Positions 17,206-25,240 of a DNA stretch of 64,000 bases are shown one piece after another. The stretch is from contig NZ_MNAH01000015.1 of assembly GCF_001976065.1 (NCBI RefSeq), positions 1 through 64,000 on the forward strand. Reading direction: 5' to 3'. The translations under genes were made by a program, and so were the position numbers. Origin of the DNA: Pseudomonas putida. GTDB lineage: Bacteria > Pseudomonadota > Gammaproteobacteria > Pseudomonadales > Pseudomonadaceae. Position 1 is the stretch's first letter, and each line of letters opens with the position of its first letter. The notes below the pieces were generated by a model. It was not told where the DNA came from. It ran no database searches and saw nothing but the letters and a program-made list of their open reading frames with translations.

Positions 17206-18588
17206 TCAGCGGATGCCGGCGTTACGCAGCGCAGACGGGGTGAAGTCGGTCATCTTCGCGGTCATGCCATAGGCCGTTGCATGTTTGGCCTCATTGGTCA
17301 TCGCCAACACATTGTAGCGACCCGCAATCAGGTCATAGATCCCGAGCATGGCGAAGTTAGAGGCACCACGCTCGTAGTCGTTGATTGCATAACCTTCGGC
17401 GACACGCCACAACTGTCCACGGCCGTCGTAGTGATCGACTTCGGCAAGCTGCCAGGTATCTTCGTCGAAATACAAGTCACGCTTGGCATACACATGGCGC
17501 TGGCCAGGTTTCAGGGTCGCCTCGACGTGCCACACGCGGTGCAGCTCATAACGGGTCAGGTCCTGGTTGATGTGCCCCGGCTTGATGATGTCGTCGTACT
17601 TAAGCTTCGGCGACTGCAGGCGGTAGTTGTTGTACGGGATGTACAGTTCCTTTTTTCCCACCAGTTTCCAGTCATAGCGATCCGGCGCACCGTTCATCAT
17701 GTCGGTGTTGTCAGCGGTACGCATGCCATCGGAACCATTGCCTGGTCCGTCGTAGGCCACTTGCGGGGCGCGACGCACGCGGCGCTGACCGGCGTTGTAG
17801 ACCCACGCCAGACGCGGCTCCTTGACCTGATCGATGGTCTCGTGGATCAGGATCACACTGCCGGCCATGCGCGACGGAGCGGTGATTTCCTGTTTGTAGT
17901 AGTACAGAACGTTTTCGCCCTGACCGCCTTCCACGCCTTCCATCAACTGCGGGAACGCCAGCTGGTCGTTGTACTCGACGATGGAGTACGAACCATTGGT
18001 TTGCGGTGCGGCCTGGGCCGCCTGGCGCTCCATGTTGCCGCCGCGATAACGGTTGGTGTGATTCCAGTAAACCTCGACACCGTTCTTCGGAATGGGGAAC
18101 GGAAAGTAACGGGTTTGTGCGAAGTTCAGCAGGCCGTTGCCGTCCGGCGTCAGTTCGGTGCTCACCGCGCTTTTCTTGGCAATGTCATAGATGTTCTGCG
18201 GCGAAGCCGCTGTGCGCTGGGTCTTGTACACCGGGATCTTGTAGCTATCCGGATAGCGCTTGAACATCGCCAGTTGGCCCGGTGTCAGCTTGTCCTTGTA
18301 CTGGTCGGCATTGGCCGCGGTGATCACCAGTTGCGGCTTTTCACCGGCGAACGGATCGCCGAGAAAGCCGTTGTCGAGTGCCGCCGCGCCGGGTTTCAAA
18401 CCACCGGTCCAGGCAGGAATACTGCCGCTGGCATTGCCCTCTTTCTGGGCGCCCAATGGCGTCAGGCTAGTGCCCAATTGGGCGGCTTCCTGTGGGGTAA
18501 CCGCAGCCATTACACCCGTGGCCAGCAGCGACAGACTCAGGGCGCCAGCGCGCAGGATCAGACGTGCGTTCATGTTCAGACAGTTCAT
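17206..18588 (-). CDS. DUF1329 protein, periplasmic/outer-membrane lipoprotein-sorting-like
   Basis: A 460-residue exported protein. An N-terminal signal peptide (ALSLSLLATGVMAAV) is followed by the DUF1329 sequence: VTPQEAAQLGTSLTPLGA, GSIPAWTGGLKP and a C-terminal half rich in RWxYxxGQRRVRRAPQVAYD and KRDLYFDEDTWQLAEVDHYD, the LolA/LolB-like fold. ATG 18588 is supported by GAGGT 8 bases upstream. It directly follows the DUF1302 gene (28 bp), the usual pairing in Pseudomonas catabolic clusters for hydrophobic substrates. The pair is thought to act in envelope transfer of hydrophobic molecules (family inference); no reaction is established. Confidence 0.88.
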   Translation of the reverse strand: MNCLNMNARLILRAGALSLSLLATGVMAAVTPQEAAQLGTSLTPLGAQKEGNASGSIPAWTGGLKPGAAALDNGFLGDPFAGEKPQLVITAANADQYKDKLTPGQLAMFKRYPDSYKIPVYKTQRTAASPQNIYDIAKKSAVSTELTPDGNGLLNFAQTRYFPFPIPKNGVEVYWNHTNRYRGGNMERQAAQAAPQTNGSYSIVEYNDQLAFPQLMEGVEGGQGENVLYYYKQEITAPSRMAGSVILIHETIDQVKEPRLAWVYNAGQRRVRRAPQVAYDGPGNGSDGMRTADNTDMMNGAPDRYDWKLVGKKELYIPYNNYRLQSPKLKYDDIIKPGHINQDLTRYELHRVWHVEATLKPGQRHVYAKRDLYFDEDTWQLAEVDHYDGRGQLWRVAEGYAINDYERGASNFAMLGIYDLIAGRYNVLAMTNEAKHATAYGMTAKMTDFTPSALRNAGIR

Positions 18589-18616
18589 GTTCAATTACCT
18601 CTGGGGCAGCGTTGCG

Positions 18617-20449
18617 TCAGAAATTCACGCCGAAGCTGAGCGCAACGTAGTCGCGGTCGACGTTGGTATTGAAATCGCCACCGAAGTAGTTGGTGTAACT
18701 CAGGCTGGCGGTGTAGGTGTTCTGGTAATCGGCATCGACGCCCAGACTGACGGCTTTGGAGCCTTCATCGAAGTTCGGGCCGTAACCCTCGACGTCGTGG
18801 GACCAGGCGATGTTGGGCGACAGGTTGATGCCGGCGAACACGTTCTGGTAATCCAGCTTGCCGCGCAGGCGATAGCCCCAACTGTTGCTGGTGTAGAAGC
18901 CATCGTCATTGCATTCCTGCGCCGGGTTGCTCGCCGATGGCGTACCGGAGGCGGTGCCGCGACAAGTGGCCGCGCCCGCAGCGCCCGGCAGTTCGCCGGA
19001 ACCGAAAGCCGGGCTGCGACCGAAGCGCAGGTCCGAACCATCCGCCTTGCCCAGGTCATTGATGTGGTTGTAACCCACCTCGCCCACCAGGGTCAGACGA
19101 CTGGCCCCCAGCACCTGATCGAAGAACTGGGTCGCGGTCACTTGCGCCTGGGTCACCGGCATGCGCTTGTAGCCATTGACTTCGGCGCCCAGGTTGCGAC
19201 CGGCGAAACCGGTGGTAATCAACGGCGAGGTCGCACCGAAGGTGGCGGCGGACAACAGGTCAGCGGTGTTCAGTTGCAGCGGCATGTTTGGCCGGTAGCT
19301 GACTTCCCCCCCTAGCGACACACCCGAGACGTTGGTCTGGAAGCTCAGGCCGTACAGGCGAATGTCTTCCGGATAATCGATGAAGTAGCCGGTGCTGCGT
19401 GCAGAGGTCACGCCACCGGCAGCGCTGCTCATCTGATGGATGCTCAGGTACGGGTTGCGGCTGTGGTAGTTCATCGCGTAGGCGCCGAACTCGGTGTCGT
19501 TCGCCTCCGGAACGTACCAGCGCAGGGCCAGGCCATATTGACCGCTATCGCGGGCATCGTTGTCTTTGAGGCGAGGAATGAACGCGTCATCCGAACCGGC
19601 TGCAATGGCGGCCAGACCGCCGGTATTGCTGGCCTTGCCCGGGGGCAGGTCAAGACCGGCGATTACCAGCCGGTCGTTACAGCCTTGCGGCACGCCATCA
19701 TTGCCGAAAAACGTACCGCAGTTGTCGACGATCGATTTGTCCCACTCCAGCTGATAGAACGCTTCGGCGGTGATGTTGTCCGCCAGGCCCTGCGACACAT
19801 AAAGCAGGTTGACCGGAATCAAACCTTCTTTCACCTCGGCACCCGGGCGACGCAAAGCAGCGACGTCGATTGGGTTGATGCTGTTAATCGAGTTGCCAAT
19901 GAACGTACTCTCGCCCCAGCTCACCACTTGCTTGCCCAGGCGAACGTTGCCGACCTGATCGCCGATGCTGTAGTTGTGGTAGACGAAGCTGTCGAGGAAC
20001 ATCGCCCCGGACGATTTCGCCGCGCGGTCACGTCCCGAGTCATCGATGTCGTAGAACGGACGGCTCTCGTCCATCAGTTCGAAGTCATACCAGTATTTGC
20101 CCCGCACAAAGGCGCCGCTGTCGCCGTACTTCAGCTCCAGGTCATGCACACCCTTGAAGATCTTCGAGAAAGTTTCACCTTTCTTGAAGTTCAGGCGGTT
20201 GTCGTCGGTGGTCCGCGAGGCGGACTCGCCACCGCTGACGCCCTGAGAGTTGAAGTTGGAAATGAACTGTTTGTCCGGATCAGCCACAGACCAACTGGCG
20301 CCGATCGACAACGACGAGTCGAACGTCCCTTGAATCTCCCCGATATTGAAATTCACAGCGTGAGCCTGATTGCTCGCGCAAGTGGCAAACATTACAGCTA
20401 CGGCCAGCAGACTTGGCTGGAAGACTCCGCGCATTGTTGTTTTTGTCAT
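18617..20449 (-). CDS. DUF1302 protein, predicted outer-membrane beta barrel
   Basis: A 610-residue protein with a signal peptide ending near NQAHA|VNFNIG, then long alternating beta-strand sequence and a C-terminal LSFGVNF ending in Phe, as in outer-membrane barrels. The IQGTFDSSLSIGASW start, GNVRLGKQVVSWGEST and GLIPVNLLYVSQGL segments are DUF1302 hallmarks. The start at 20449 (MTKTTMRG) is chosen because the signal peptide begins there; 13 extra upstream codons are possible. It is co-transcribed with DUF1329, and a palindrome related to the cluster motif lies 66-81 bp upstream. A probable role is uptake of a hydrophobic substrate across the outer membrane (inference). Confidence 0.9.
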   Translation of the reverse strand: MTKTTMRGVFQPSLLAVAVMFATCASNQAHAVNFNIGEIQGTFDSSLSIGASWSVADPDKQFISNFNSQGVSGGESASRTTDDNRLNFKKGETFSKIFKGVHDLELKYGDSGAFVRGKYWYDFELMDESRPFYDIDDSGRDRAAKSSGAMFLDSFVYHNYSIGDQVGNVRLGKQVVSWGESTFIGNSINSINPIDVAALRRPGAEVKEGLIPVNLLYVSQGLADNITAEAFYQLEWDKSIVDNCGTFFGNDGVPQGCNDRLVIAGLDLPPGKASNTGGLAAIAAGSDDAFIPRLKDNDARDSGQYGLALRWYVPEANDTEFGAYAMNYHSRNPYLSIHQMSSAAGGVTSARSTGYFIDYPEDIRLYGLSFQTNVSGVSLGGEVSYRPNMPLQLNTADLLSAATFGATSPLITTGFAGRNLGAEVNGYKRMPVTQAQVTATQFFDQVLGASRLTLVGEVGYNHINDLGKADGSDLRFGRSPAFGSGELPGAAGAATCRGTASGTPSASNPAQECNDDGFYTSNSWGYRLRGKLDYQNVFAGINLSPNIAWSHDVEGYGPNFDEGSKAVSLGVDADYQNTYTASLSYTNYFGGDFNTNVDRDYVALSFGVNF

Positions 20450-20514
20450 GCGGTTTCCCCGATTGAAGATGACGTGGTGAGTGCCCATGCTAGCGAGGCT
20501 CCCCTGTTGTCCTC

Positions 20515-20530
20515 ACACCCGAATGGGTGA
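20515..20530. promoter_or_regulatory. Cluster palindrome, degenerate site C (before DUF1302)
   Basis: ACACCCGAATGGGTGA has CACCC and GGGTG half-sites like the other copies, but with a spacer one base shorter (4 rather than 5). It lies 66 bp upstream of the DUF1302 start. Weaker than the other six. Confidence 0.45.
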
Positions 20531-20634
20531 TTTGGATGAAGCGTTTTTCAAGGTTTTTTCTGACGCGTAACGCCCGGTTCAAGATGCGCTCGGCGGGCGT
20601 TACGCTCGGTGACACTCAAGAGCAATGTGTTGGG

Positions 20635-20687
20635 TTGGCGAGCTCGCTTGATCGTTAACGACCATCGCGAGCAGGCTCGCTCCTACA
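20635..20687. repeat. REPIN after the thiolase gene
   Basis: TTGGCGAGCTCGCTTGATCG and inverted CATCGCGAGCAGGCTCGCTCC form a REP pair that overlaps the thiolase stop region. Confidence 0.6.
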
Positions 20688-21876
20688 CTTTTCCGTACAG
20701 CGTGACCACGCAGGCACCACCCAGGCCAAGGTTGTGCGCCATCGCCAGGCGCACGCCCTCGACCTGGCGCTGCTCGGCGTTGCCGCGCAATTGCTGCGTC
20801 AGCTCATAGCACTGCGCCAGACCGGTAGCGCCCAACGGGTGCCCCTTGGACAGCAGGCCACCAGACGGGTTGATGACGATTTGCCCGCCATAGGTGTTGT
20901 CGCCGTCCATGACGAATTTTTCCGCGCCGCCCTCGGGGCAAAAGCCCAGGGATTCGTAGCAGATCACTTCGTTTTGGGCGAAGCAGTCGTGCAACTCGCA
21001 GACGTCGATGTCTTTCGGACCGACGCCCGCTTTCTCGTAGACCTGGCCGACGGCGGCGTGCGTCATGTGCGTACCGACCCAGTCAAGCATCGACGGCTTT
21101 TCGAAATTGAAGGATTCAGGGGTATCGGTGGTCATCGACTGGGCAACGATTTCGACGTCACGGCGCAGGCCATGCTTCTTGGCAAAACGCTCGGAAACCA
21201 GGATCGCCGCCGCGCCACCGCAAGTAGGCGGGCAGGCCATCAGGCGGGTCATGACGCCTGGCAGAATCACCGGGTCGTTCATCACGTCTTCGACGCTGAG
21301 CACCTTGCGAAACAATGCGAGCGGGTTGTTGGCTGCATGACGGCTGGCCTTGGCGCGCACAGCGGCGAAGGTTTCCATTTTCATGCCGTATTTCTGGATG
21401 TACTCGCGCCCCGCACCACCAAACGTACGGATAGCCTGAGCCATGCCATCCATATCGGCGGTCAGACCACGCAGGATCGGCAGGAAGCGTTCGCGGGTCG
21501 GCGGGCGGTCGTCCCAATGGGATTTCAGCGCACCTGCCTGCATCTGTTCGAAGCCGACCGCCAGTACGCAATCGACAGAACCGGACTCAATGGCCTTGCG
21601 TGCCAGGTACAAGGCGGTAGAACCGGTCGAACAGTTGTTATTGACGTTGACCACCGGAATCCCGGTCATGCCGACTTCGTAGAGAACAGTCTGGCCGCAG
21701 GTGGAATCGCCGTAGACATAACCGGCGTACGCCTCTTGCACCAGCTTGTAATCAATGCCCGCATCGTCCAGGGCGCGACGCACCGCTTCGGCGCCCATCT
21801 GTACGTAGGTCGGGCTCTCGCTGGGCTTGCGGAACGGGATCATGCCGACGCCGGCTACCAGTACTTTTTCGCTCAT
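20683..21876 (-). CDS. Thiolase-like acyltransferase of the SCP-x/lipid-transfer type (copy 1)
   Basis: A 397-residue protein of the thiolase superfamily. It has the nucleophilic cysteine in NNNCSTGSTALYLARKA, CPPTCGGAAAILV, ELHDCFAQNE and the C-terminal GHPLGATGLAQCYELT. The form matches SCP-x/Ltp thiolases rather than FadA, a group that handles bulky side chains (family knowledge). It would cleave 3-ketoacyl-CoA or act as a retro-aldolase. MSEKVLVAG at 21876 is the family start; the frame runs on upstream without homology. It is 31 bp behind an acyl-CoA dehydrogenase, and the same ACAD-thiolase pair occurs again at 31.2-33.5 kb. Confidence 0.88.
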   Translation of the reverse strand: MSEKVLVAGVGMIPFRKPSESPTYVQMGAEAVRRALDDAGIDYKLVQEAYAGYVYGDSTCGQTVLYEVGMTGIPVVNVNNNCSTGSTALYLARKAIESGSVDCVLAVGFEQMQAGALKSHWDDRPPTRERFLPILRGLTADMDGMAQAIRTFGGAGREYIQKYGMKMETFAAVRAKASRHAANNPLALFRKVLSVEDVMNDPVILPGVMTRLMACPPTCGGAAAILVSERFAKKHGLRRDVEIVAQSMTTDTPESFNFEKPSMLDWVGTHMTHAAVGQVYEKAGVGPKDIDVCELHDCFAQNEVICYESLGFCPEGGAEKFVMDGDNTYGGQIVINPSGGLLSKGHPLGATGLAQCYELTQQLRGNAEQRQVEGVRLAMAHNLGLGGACVVTLYGKV

Positions 21877-21907
21877 ATTGTCACCTGAAAAAATGAGGGG
21901 GAAAGGA

Positions 21908-23047
21908 TCACAACTGGCGCGCGATGAGTTCGCGCAGCACTTCGCTGGTGCCACCGAAGACGCGGGTCACGCGCATGTCGACGAAGGCGCGGGCGATTGG
22001 GTACTCCATCATGTATCCGTAGCCGCCGTGCAGCTGGACCATGTCGTCGATGCACTTCCACAGGGTTTCGGTGGCGAAGAGCTTGGCGATGGCCGACTCC
22101 TGCACCGTGAGGCGCCGACGCATGTGTTCGCCGATGTAGTGGTCGATAGTCAGGCGCACGGCCGTGGCCTGGGCCTTGATATCGGCCAGCTTGAATTTGG
22201 TGTTCTGGAAGTCCCAGACAGTCTGGTTGAAGGCCTTGCGGTCTTTCACGTACTCGACGGTCTGCTCCAGCAGGCGTTCGAGTTTGGCGGCGCAATACAG
22301 CGCGATCACCAGGCGCTCCTGCGGCAGCTCTTCCATCAGGTGCATGAAGCCTTTGTTTTCTTCACCGAGCAGGTTGCCCACCGGCACGCGCACGTCGTCG
22401 AAGAACAGCTCGGCGGTGTCGGCGGCGTGCTGGCCGACCTTTTCCAGCTTGCGCCCGCGACGGAAACCTTCACGGTTGCATTCGACCATGATCAGGCTGC
22501 ACCCCTTGGCGCCGGCGCTCGGGTCGGTCTTGCACACGACCACGACCATGTCGCAGGTCAGGCCGTTGCTGATGAAGGTCTTGCTGCCGTTGATTACCCA
22601 TTCGTCACCGTCACGCACTGCGGTAGTGCGGATCGCCTTGAGGTCGGAACCAGTGCCAGGCTCGGTCATCGCCACGGCCAAAACGGTTTCGCCGGTGCAG
22701 ATTTTCGGCAGCCATTTGTGTTTTTGCTCTTCGGTGCCCAGACGCACGATGTACGGCGCGACGATGTCCGAATGCACCCCCAGGCTCCAGCCCGAAACAC
22801 CGGCGCGGTACAGCTCTTCAATCAACACCGCCGAGTGACCGAAGTCACCACCGCCACCGCCGTATTCAGTCGGCACGGTGAGGCACAGCAGATTGTGACG
22901 ACCGGCCTTGAGCCAGGTTTCCCGGTCAACCTGGCCAGCGGCGTCCCACTGCGCCTGCTTGGGCAGGCATTCACGCTCGAAGAAACGCCGCGCGGATTCA
23001 CGCAGCATTTCGTGGTCTTCACGGTAGACAGTACGGTTGATGTGCAT
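21908..23047 (-). CDS. Acyl-CoA dehydrogenase (copy 1 of a duplicated pair)
   Basis: A 379-residue FAD acyl-CoA dehydrogenase: FFERECLPKQ, PTEYGGGGGDFGH, AMTEPGTGSDLKAIRTTA (FAD loop), INGSKTFISNG, HGGYGYMMEYPIARAF, and the catalytic glutamate in RVFGGTSEVLREL. All features of the long-chain LCAD-like branch are there. GGAG lies 6 bases before ATG 23047. Copy 2 at 31193 is the same length and shares most residues. A cluster palindrome (site D) lies 80 bp upstream. Confidence 0.92.
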   Translation of the reverse strand: MHINRTVYREDHEMLRESARRFFERECLPKQAQWDAAGQVDRETWLKAGRHNLLCLTVPTEYGGGGGDFGHSAVLIEELYRAGVSGWSLGVHSDIVAPYIVRLGTEEQKHKWLPKICTGETVLAVAMTEPGTGSDLKAIRTTAVRDGDEWVINGSKTFISNGLTCDMVVVVCKTDPSAGAKGCSLIMVECNREGFRRGRKLEKVGQHAADTAELFFDDVRVPVGNLLGEENKGFMHLMEELPQERLVIALYCAAKLERLLEQTVEYVKDRKAFNQTVWDFQNTKFKLADIKAQATAVRLTIDHYIGEHMRRRLTVQESAIAKLFATETLWKCIDDMVQLHGGYGYMMEYPIARAFVDMRVTRVFGGTSEVLRELIARQL

Positions 23048-23126
23048 CGGGATCTCCAGTGGGTGGCCAGGCAAGGCTTGCGCCTGGTTCGTGAGTCCAC
23101 TGTATTGACGCGGGCGGGTAGTGAAG

Positions 23127-23143
23127 CCACCCGGATCGGGTAG
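23127..23143. promoter_or_regulatory. Cluster palindrome, site D (before acyl-CoA dehydrogenase copy 1)
   Basis: CCACCCGGATCGGGTAG differs from the consensus in one outer base. It lies 80 bp upstream of the start at 23047. Confidence 0.6.
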
Positions 23144-23185
23144 CGAATGGCTGGAGGAAAACGATCTGAAGCACTGGCGCAAAAA

Positions 23186-23277
23186 CTGTGGGAGCGAGCC
23201 TGCTCGCGATAAGGTCGTCACATTCAGCATTGATGTTGACTGGCATACCGTCTTCGCGAACAGGCTCGCTCCCACAG
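23186..23277. repeat. Classic REPIN
   Basis: CTGTGGGAGCGAGCCTGCTCGCGA and its near-exact inverted copy TCGCGAACAGGCTCGCTCCCACAG flank 44 bases. It separates the ligase operon end from the acyl-CoA dehydrogenase promoter. Confidence 0.85.
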
Positions 23278-23291
23278 GAGTTGTGGAGGGG

Positions 23292-24815
23292 TTATTTGCG
23301 CAGTTCGCGCTTGAGGACTTTGCCGGCTGCCGAAAGCGGCAGCTCGTCGCGGAACTCCACGCTTTTCGGGCATTTGTAGCCGGCGATGAACTCCCGGCAA
23401 TACAAGCGCAATTGCTCGGCATCGACCTGGGCGCCGGGCTTGCGCACCACCACCGCGTGCACCGCCTCGCCCCATTGCTCATGGGGCACGCCGATCACCG
23501 CCGCCAGCGCCACCGCCGGATGTCGCGCGAGGACATTTTCGACTTCCGCCGAATAAATATTTTCACCGCCGCTGACGATCATGTCCTTGAGGCGGTCGAC
23601 GATGAACAGGTAACCCTGCTCGTCCATGTACGCGGCGTCGCCGGTGTACAGCCAGCCATCGCGCAATGCCCTGGCGGTTTCTTCGGGTTTGTTCCAATAG
23701 CCCTGCATGATGTTCGGCCCGCGCACGATAATCTCGCCCACCGTGCCTCGCGGAACTTCCTGGCCTTGCGGGTCGACGATCCTCACGTTGACGCCCAACC
23801 CGCCCCGCCCGACTGAACGGGACAAACCGCTCTGGCGCGCTTGCGGCGTGTGATTGCACGGCAGATTGCTCGACACCACCGGGCAGGCTTCGGTCAGCCC
23901 GTAGGAATGAGAAAGCTCCAGTTCCGGAAGCCGGGCCAACACCTGTTCCACCATTTCGCCGGCGCTGGGTGACGCACCGTAGGTCAGGCGTTTCAGGCTA
24001 CCGAGGTCATGGCGATCGAAGTCTGGATGGGCCAGCAACGCGAGGATCATGGTTGGCACCAGCAACGTCTCGGTTATCCGCTCCCGCTCGATCACCTGCA
24101 GCACCTCATCCGCGTCGAAACTCGACAGCAGTACATGGCTTTCACCGGCCATGAACTGGATCAACGCGCGGGCCATGCCGGCAACGTGGAACAGCGGTGC
24201 GACGTGCAACAACCGGCCATCGCGTATCGGCGGCATGTCGACCATGCGTGGCATGCACGCCGACCACAGGTTCAGATGGGACTGCATGACCCCCTTGGGA
24301 AACCCGGTGGTGCCGCCGGTGTACATGATGCAGGCAAGGTCTTCCCCGCCACGCCCGGCATCCTCGACCGGCGTTGCCTGGGCCAGCAACTGCTCGAAAC
24401 CGAGCATGCCCGGCGGCACTTCACCGTCCCCGGCGTAGATAAACCGTGGCGCCTGACGGGCGCTCTTGCGGATACCTTCGGCCATCGCCGCGAAGTGCTC
24501 GTCGACAATCAGGAAGCCGGTGGCGCAATCGTCCAGCGAATAGACAATCTCCGCCACGCTCCAGCGAATGTTGACCGGGTTGAGCACCCCGCCGCCCCAC
24601 CACACGCCCATGATGTATTCAAGATAACGGTCGGAGTTGAGCGCCAGCATGCCGACCCGGTCACCCGCCGCCATGCCGAGGTTCTGCAAGGCGCCCGCCA
24701 GGCGAGCGACACGTTCACCAAACTGGCGATAGGTCTGGCGGCGATCGCCGAAGATCGTCGCCAGGTGCTCCGGGTTTTGCTGCAGGGTGCGTTGCAGACA
24801 CTGGGTCATGTACAT
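23292..24815 (-). CDS. AMP-forming acyl-CoA synthetase (FadD-like, copy 1)
   Basis: A 507-residue ANL enzyme. It contains MYTGGTTGFPKGVMQSH (P-loop), SHSYGLTEACPVV, YTGDAAYMDEQGYLFIVDRLKD, SGGENIYSAEVE and the C-terminal lysine in PLSAAGKVLKREL. It activates a carboxylic acid to CoA. It is a close relative of the ligase at 25240-26796, and the thioesterase gene between them overlaps its start. Two ligases with one thioesterase suggest a pathway with more than one acid intermediate. M at 24815 or the in-frame M at 24809 may be the start. Confidence 0.9.
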   Translation of the reverse strand: MYMTQCLQRTLQQNPEHLATIFGDRRQTYRQFGERVARLAGALQNLGMAAGDRVGMLALNSDRYLEYIMGVWWGGGVLNPVNIRWSVAEIVYSLDDCATGFLIVDEHFAAMAEGIRKSARQAPRFIYAGDGEVPPGMLGFEQLLAQATPVEDAGRGGEDLACIMYTGGTTGFPKGVMQSHLNLWSACMPRMVDMPPIRDGRLLHVAPLFHVAGMARALIQFMAGESHVLLSSFDADEVLQVIERERITETLLVPTMILALLAHPDFDRHDLGSLKRLTYGASPSAGEMVEQVLARLPELELSHSYGLTEACPVVSSNLPCNHTPQARQSGLSRSVGRGGLGVNVRIVDPQGQEVPRGTVGEIIVRGPNIMQGYWNKPEETARALRDGWLYTGDAAYMDEQGYLFIVDRLKDMIVSGGENIYSAEVENVLARHPAVALAAVIGVPHEQWGEAVHAVVVRKPGAQVDAEQLRLYCREFIAGYKCPKSVEFRDELPLSAAGKVLKRELRK

Positions 24816-25240
24816 GGTGTCTTGCCTTTCCAGGTGGTGAAGACACCGTTGGCCCGCAACACCAGGCGCTCGCCGACCTTCAGCAGGCAGCTGGCGTTGA
24901 TGAAGGTGCCACCGGTCTTGAGCACTTCCACATGCGCCTCCAGCCATTCGCCTTCGCGCACCGGTCCGATGTAATCGACGTTCAGGTTGACCGTCAGCGC
25001 AACCGATGGCGGCCGCAAATGGCGCCGTAACACGACGCCGAAGGCGCTGTCCGCAACCGTGGCGAGGAAACCGCCATGGGCGATGCGCACATAGTTGAGG
25101 TGGTGCGGTTGCAGACGCACGGCCATGATCGGCCGTTCATCATGGAGGAAGAAGTCACCGCAATTGCGCAGGAAGCCCGAGAGGCCCTCCAGCGCTGTGA
25201 ACCCCTCGGGAATCGTTGCCCCTCCATTGTCCAGCGCCAT
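24806..25240 (-). CDS. PaaI-like hotdog thioesterase
   Basis: A 144-residue single hotdog-fold protein. RIAHGGFLATVADSAFG matches the catalytic HGG..a..aD signature of PaaI/YbgC-type thioesterases, followed by TVNLNVDYIGPVREGEWL. The start ATG at 25240 overlaps the preceding ligase stop by one base (TGATG), and its own end overlaps the next ligase start by 10 bases. It is therefore tightly coupled between two acyl-CoA synthetases and may hydrolyse dead-end CoA esters to free CoA, as PaaI does in phenylacetate degradation (inference). Confidence 0.87.
   Translation of the reverse strand: MALDNGGATIPEGFTALEGLSGFLRNCGDFFLHDERPIMAVRLQPHHLNYVRIAHGGFLATVADSAFGVVLRRHLRPPSVALTVNLNVDYIGPVREGEWLEAHVEVLKTGGTFINASCLLKVGERLVLRANGVFTTWKGKTPCT

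Noticed and set aside
17122..18639. A 505-codon open frame on the plus strand opposite the DUF1329 gene
   Set aside because: It mirrors the DUF1329 codons, has no domain and no ribosome site; the minus-strand gene has signal peptide and family motifs.
19436..20530. A 364-codon plus-strand frame opposite the DUF1302 gene
   Set aside because: Antisense shadow of a clear outer-membrane barrel gene; composition typical of GC-rich complements.
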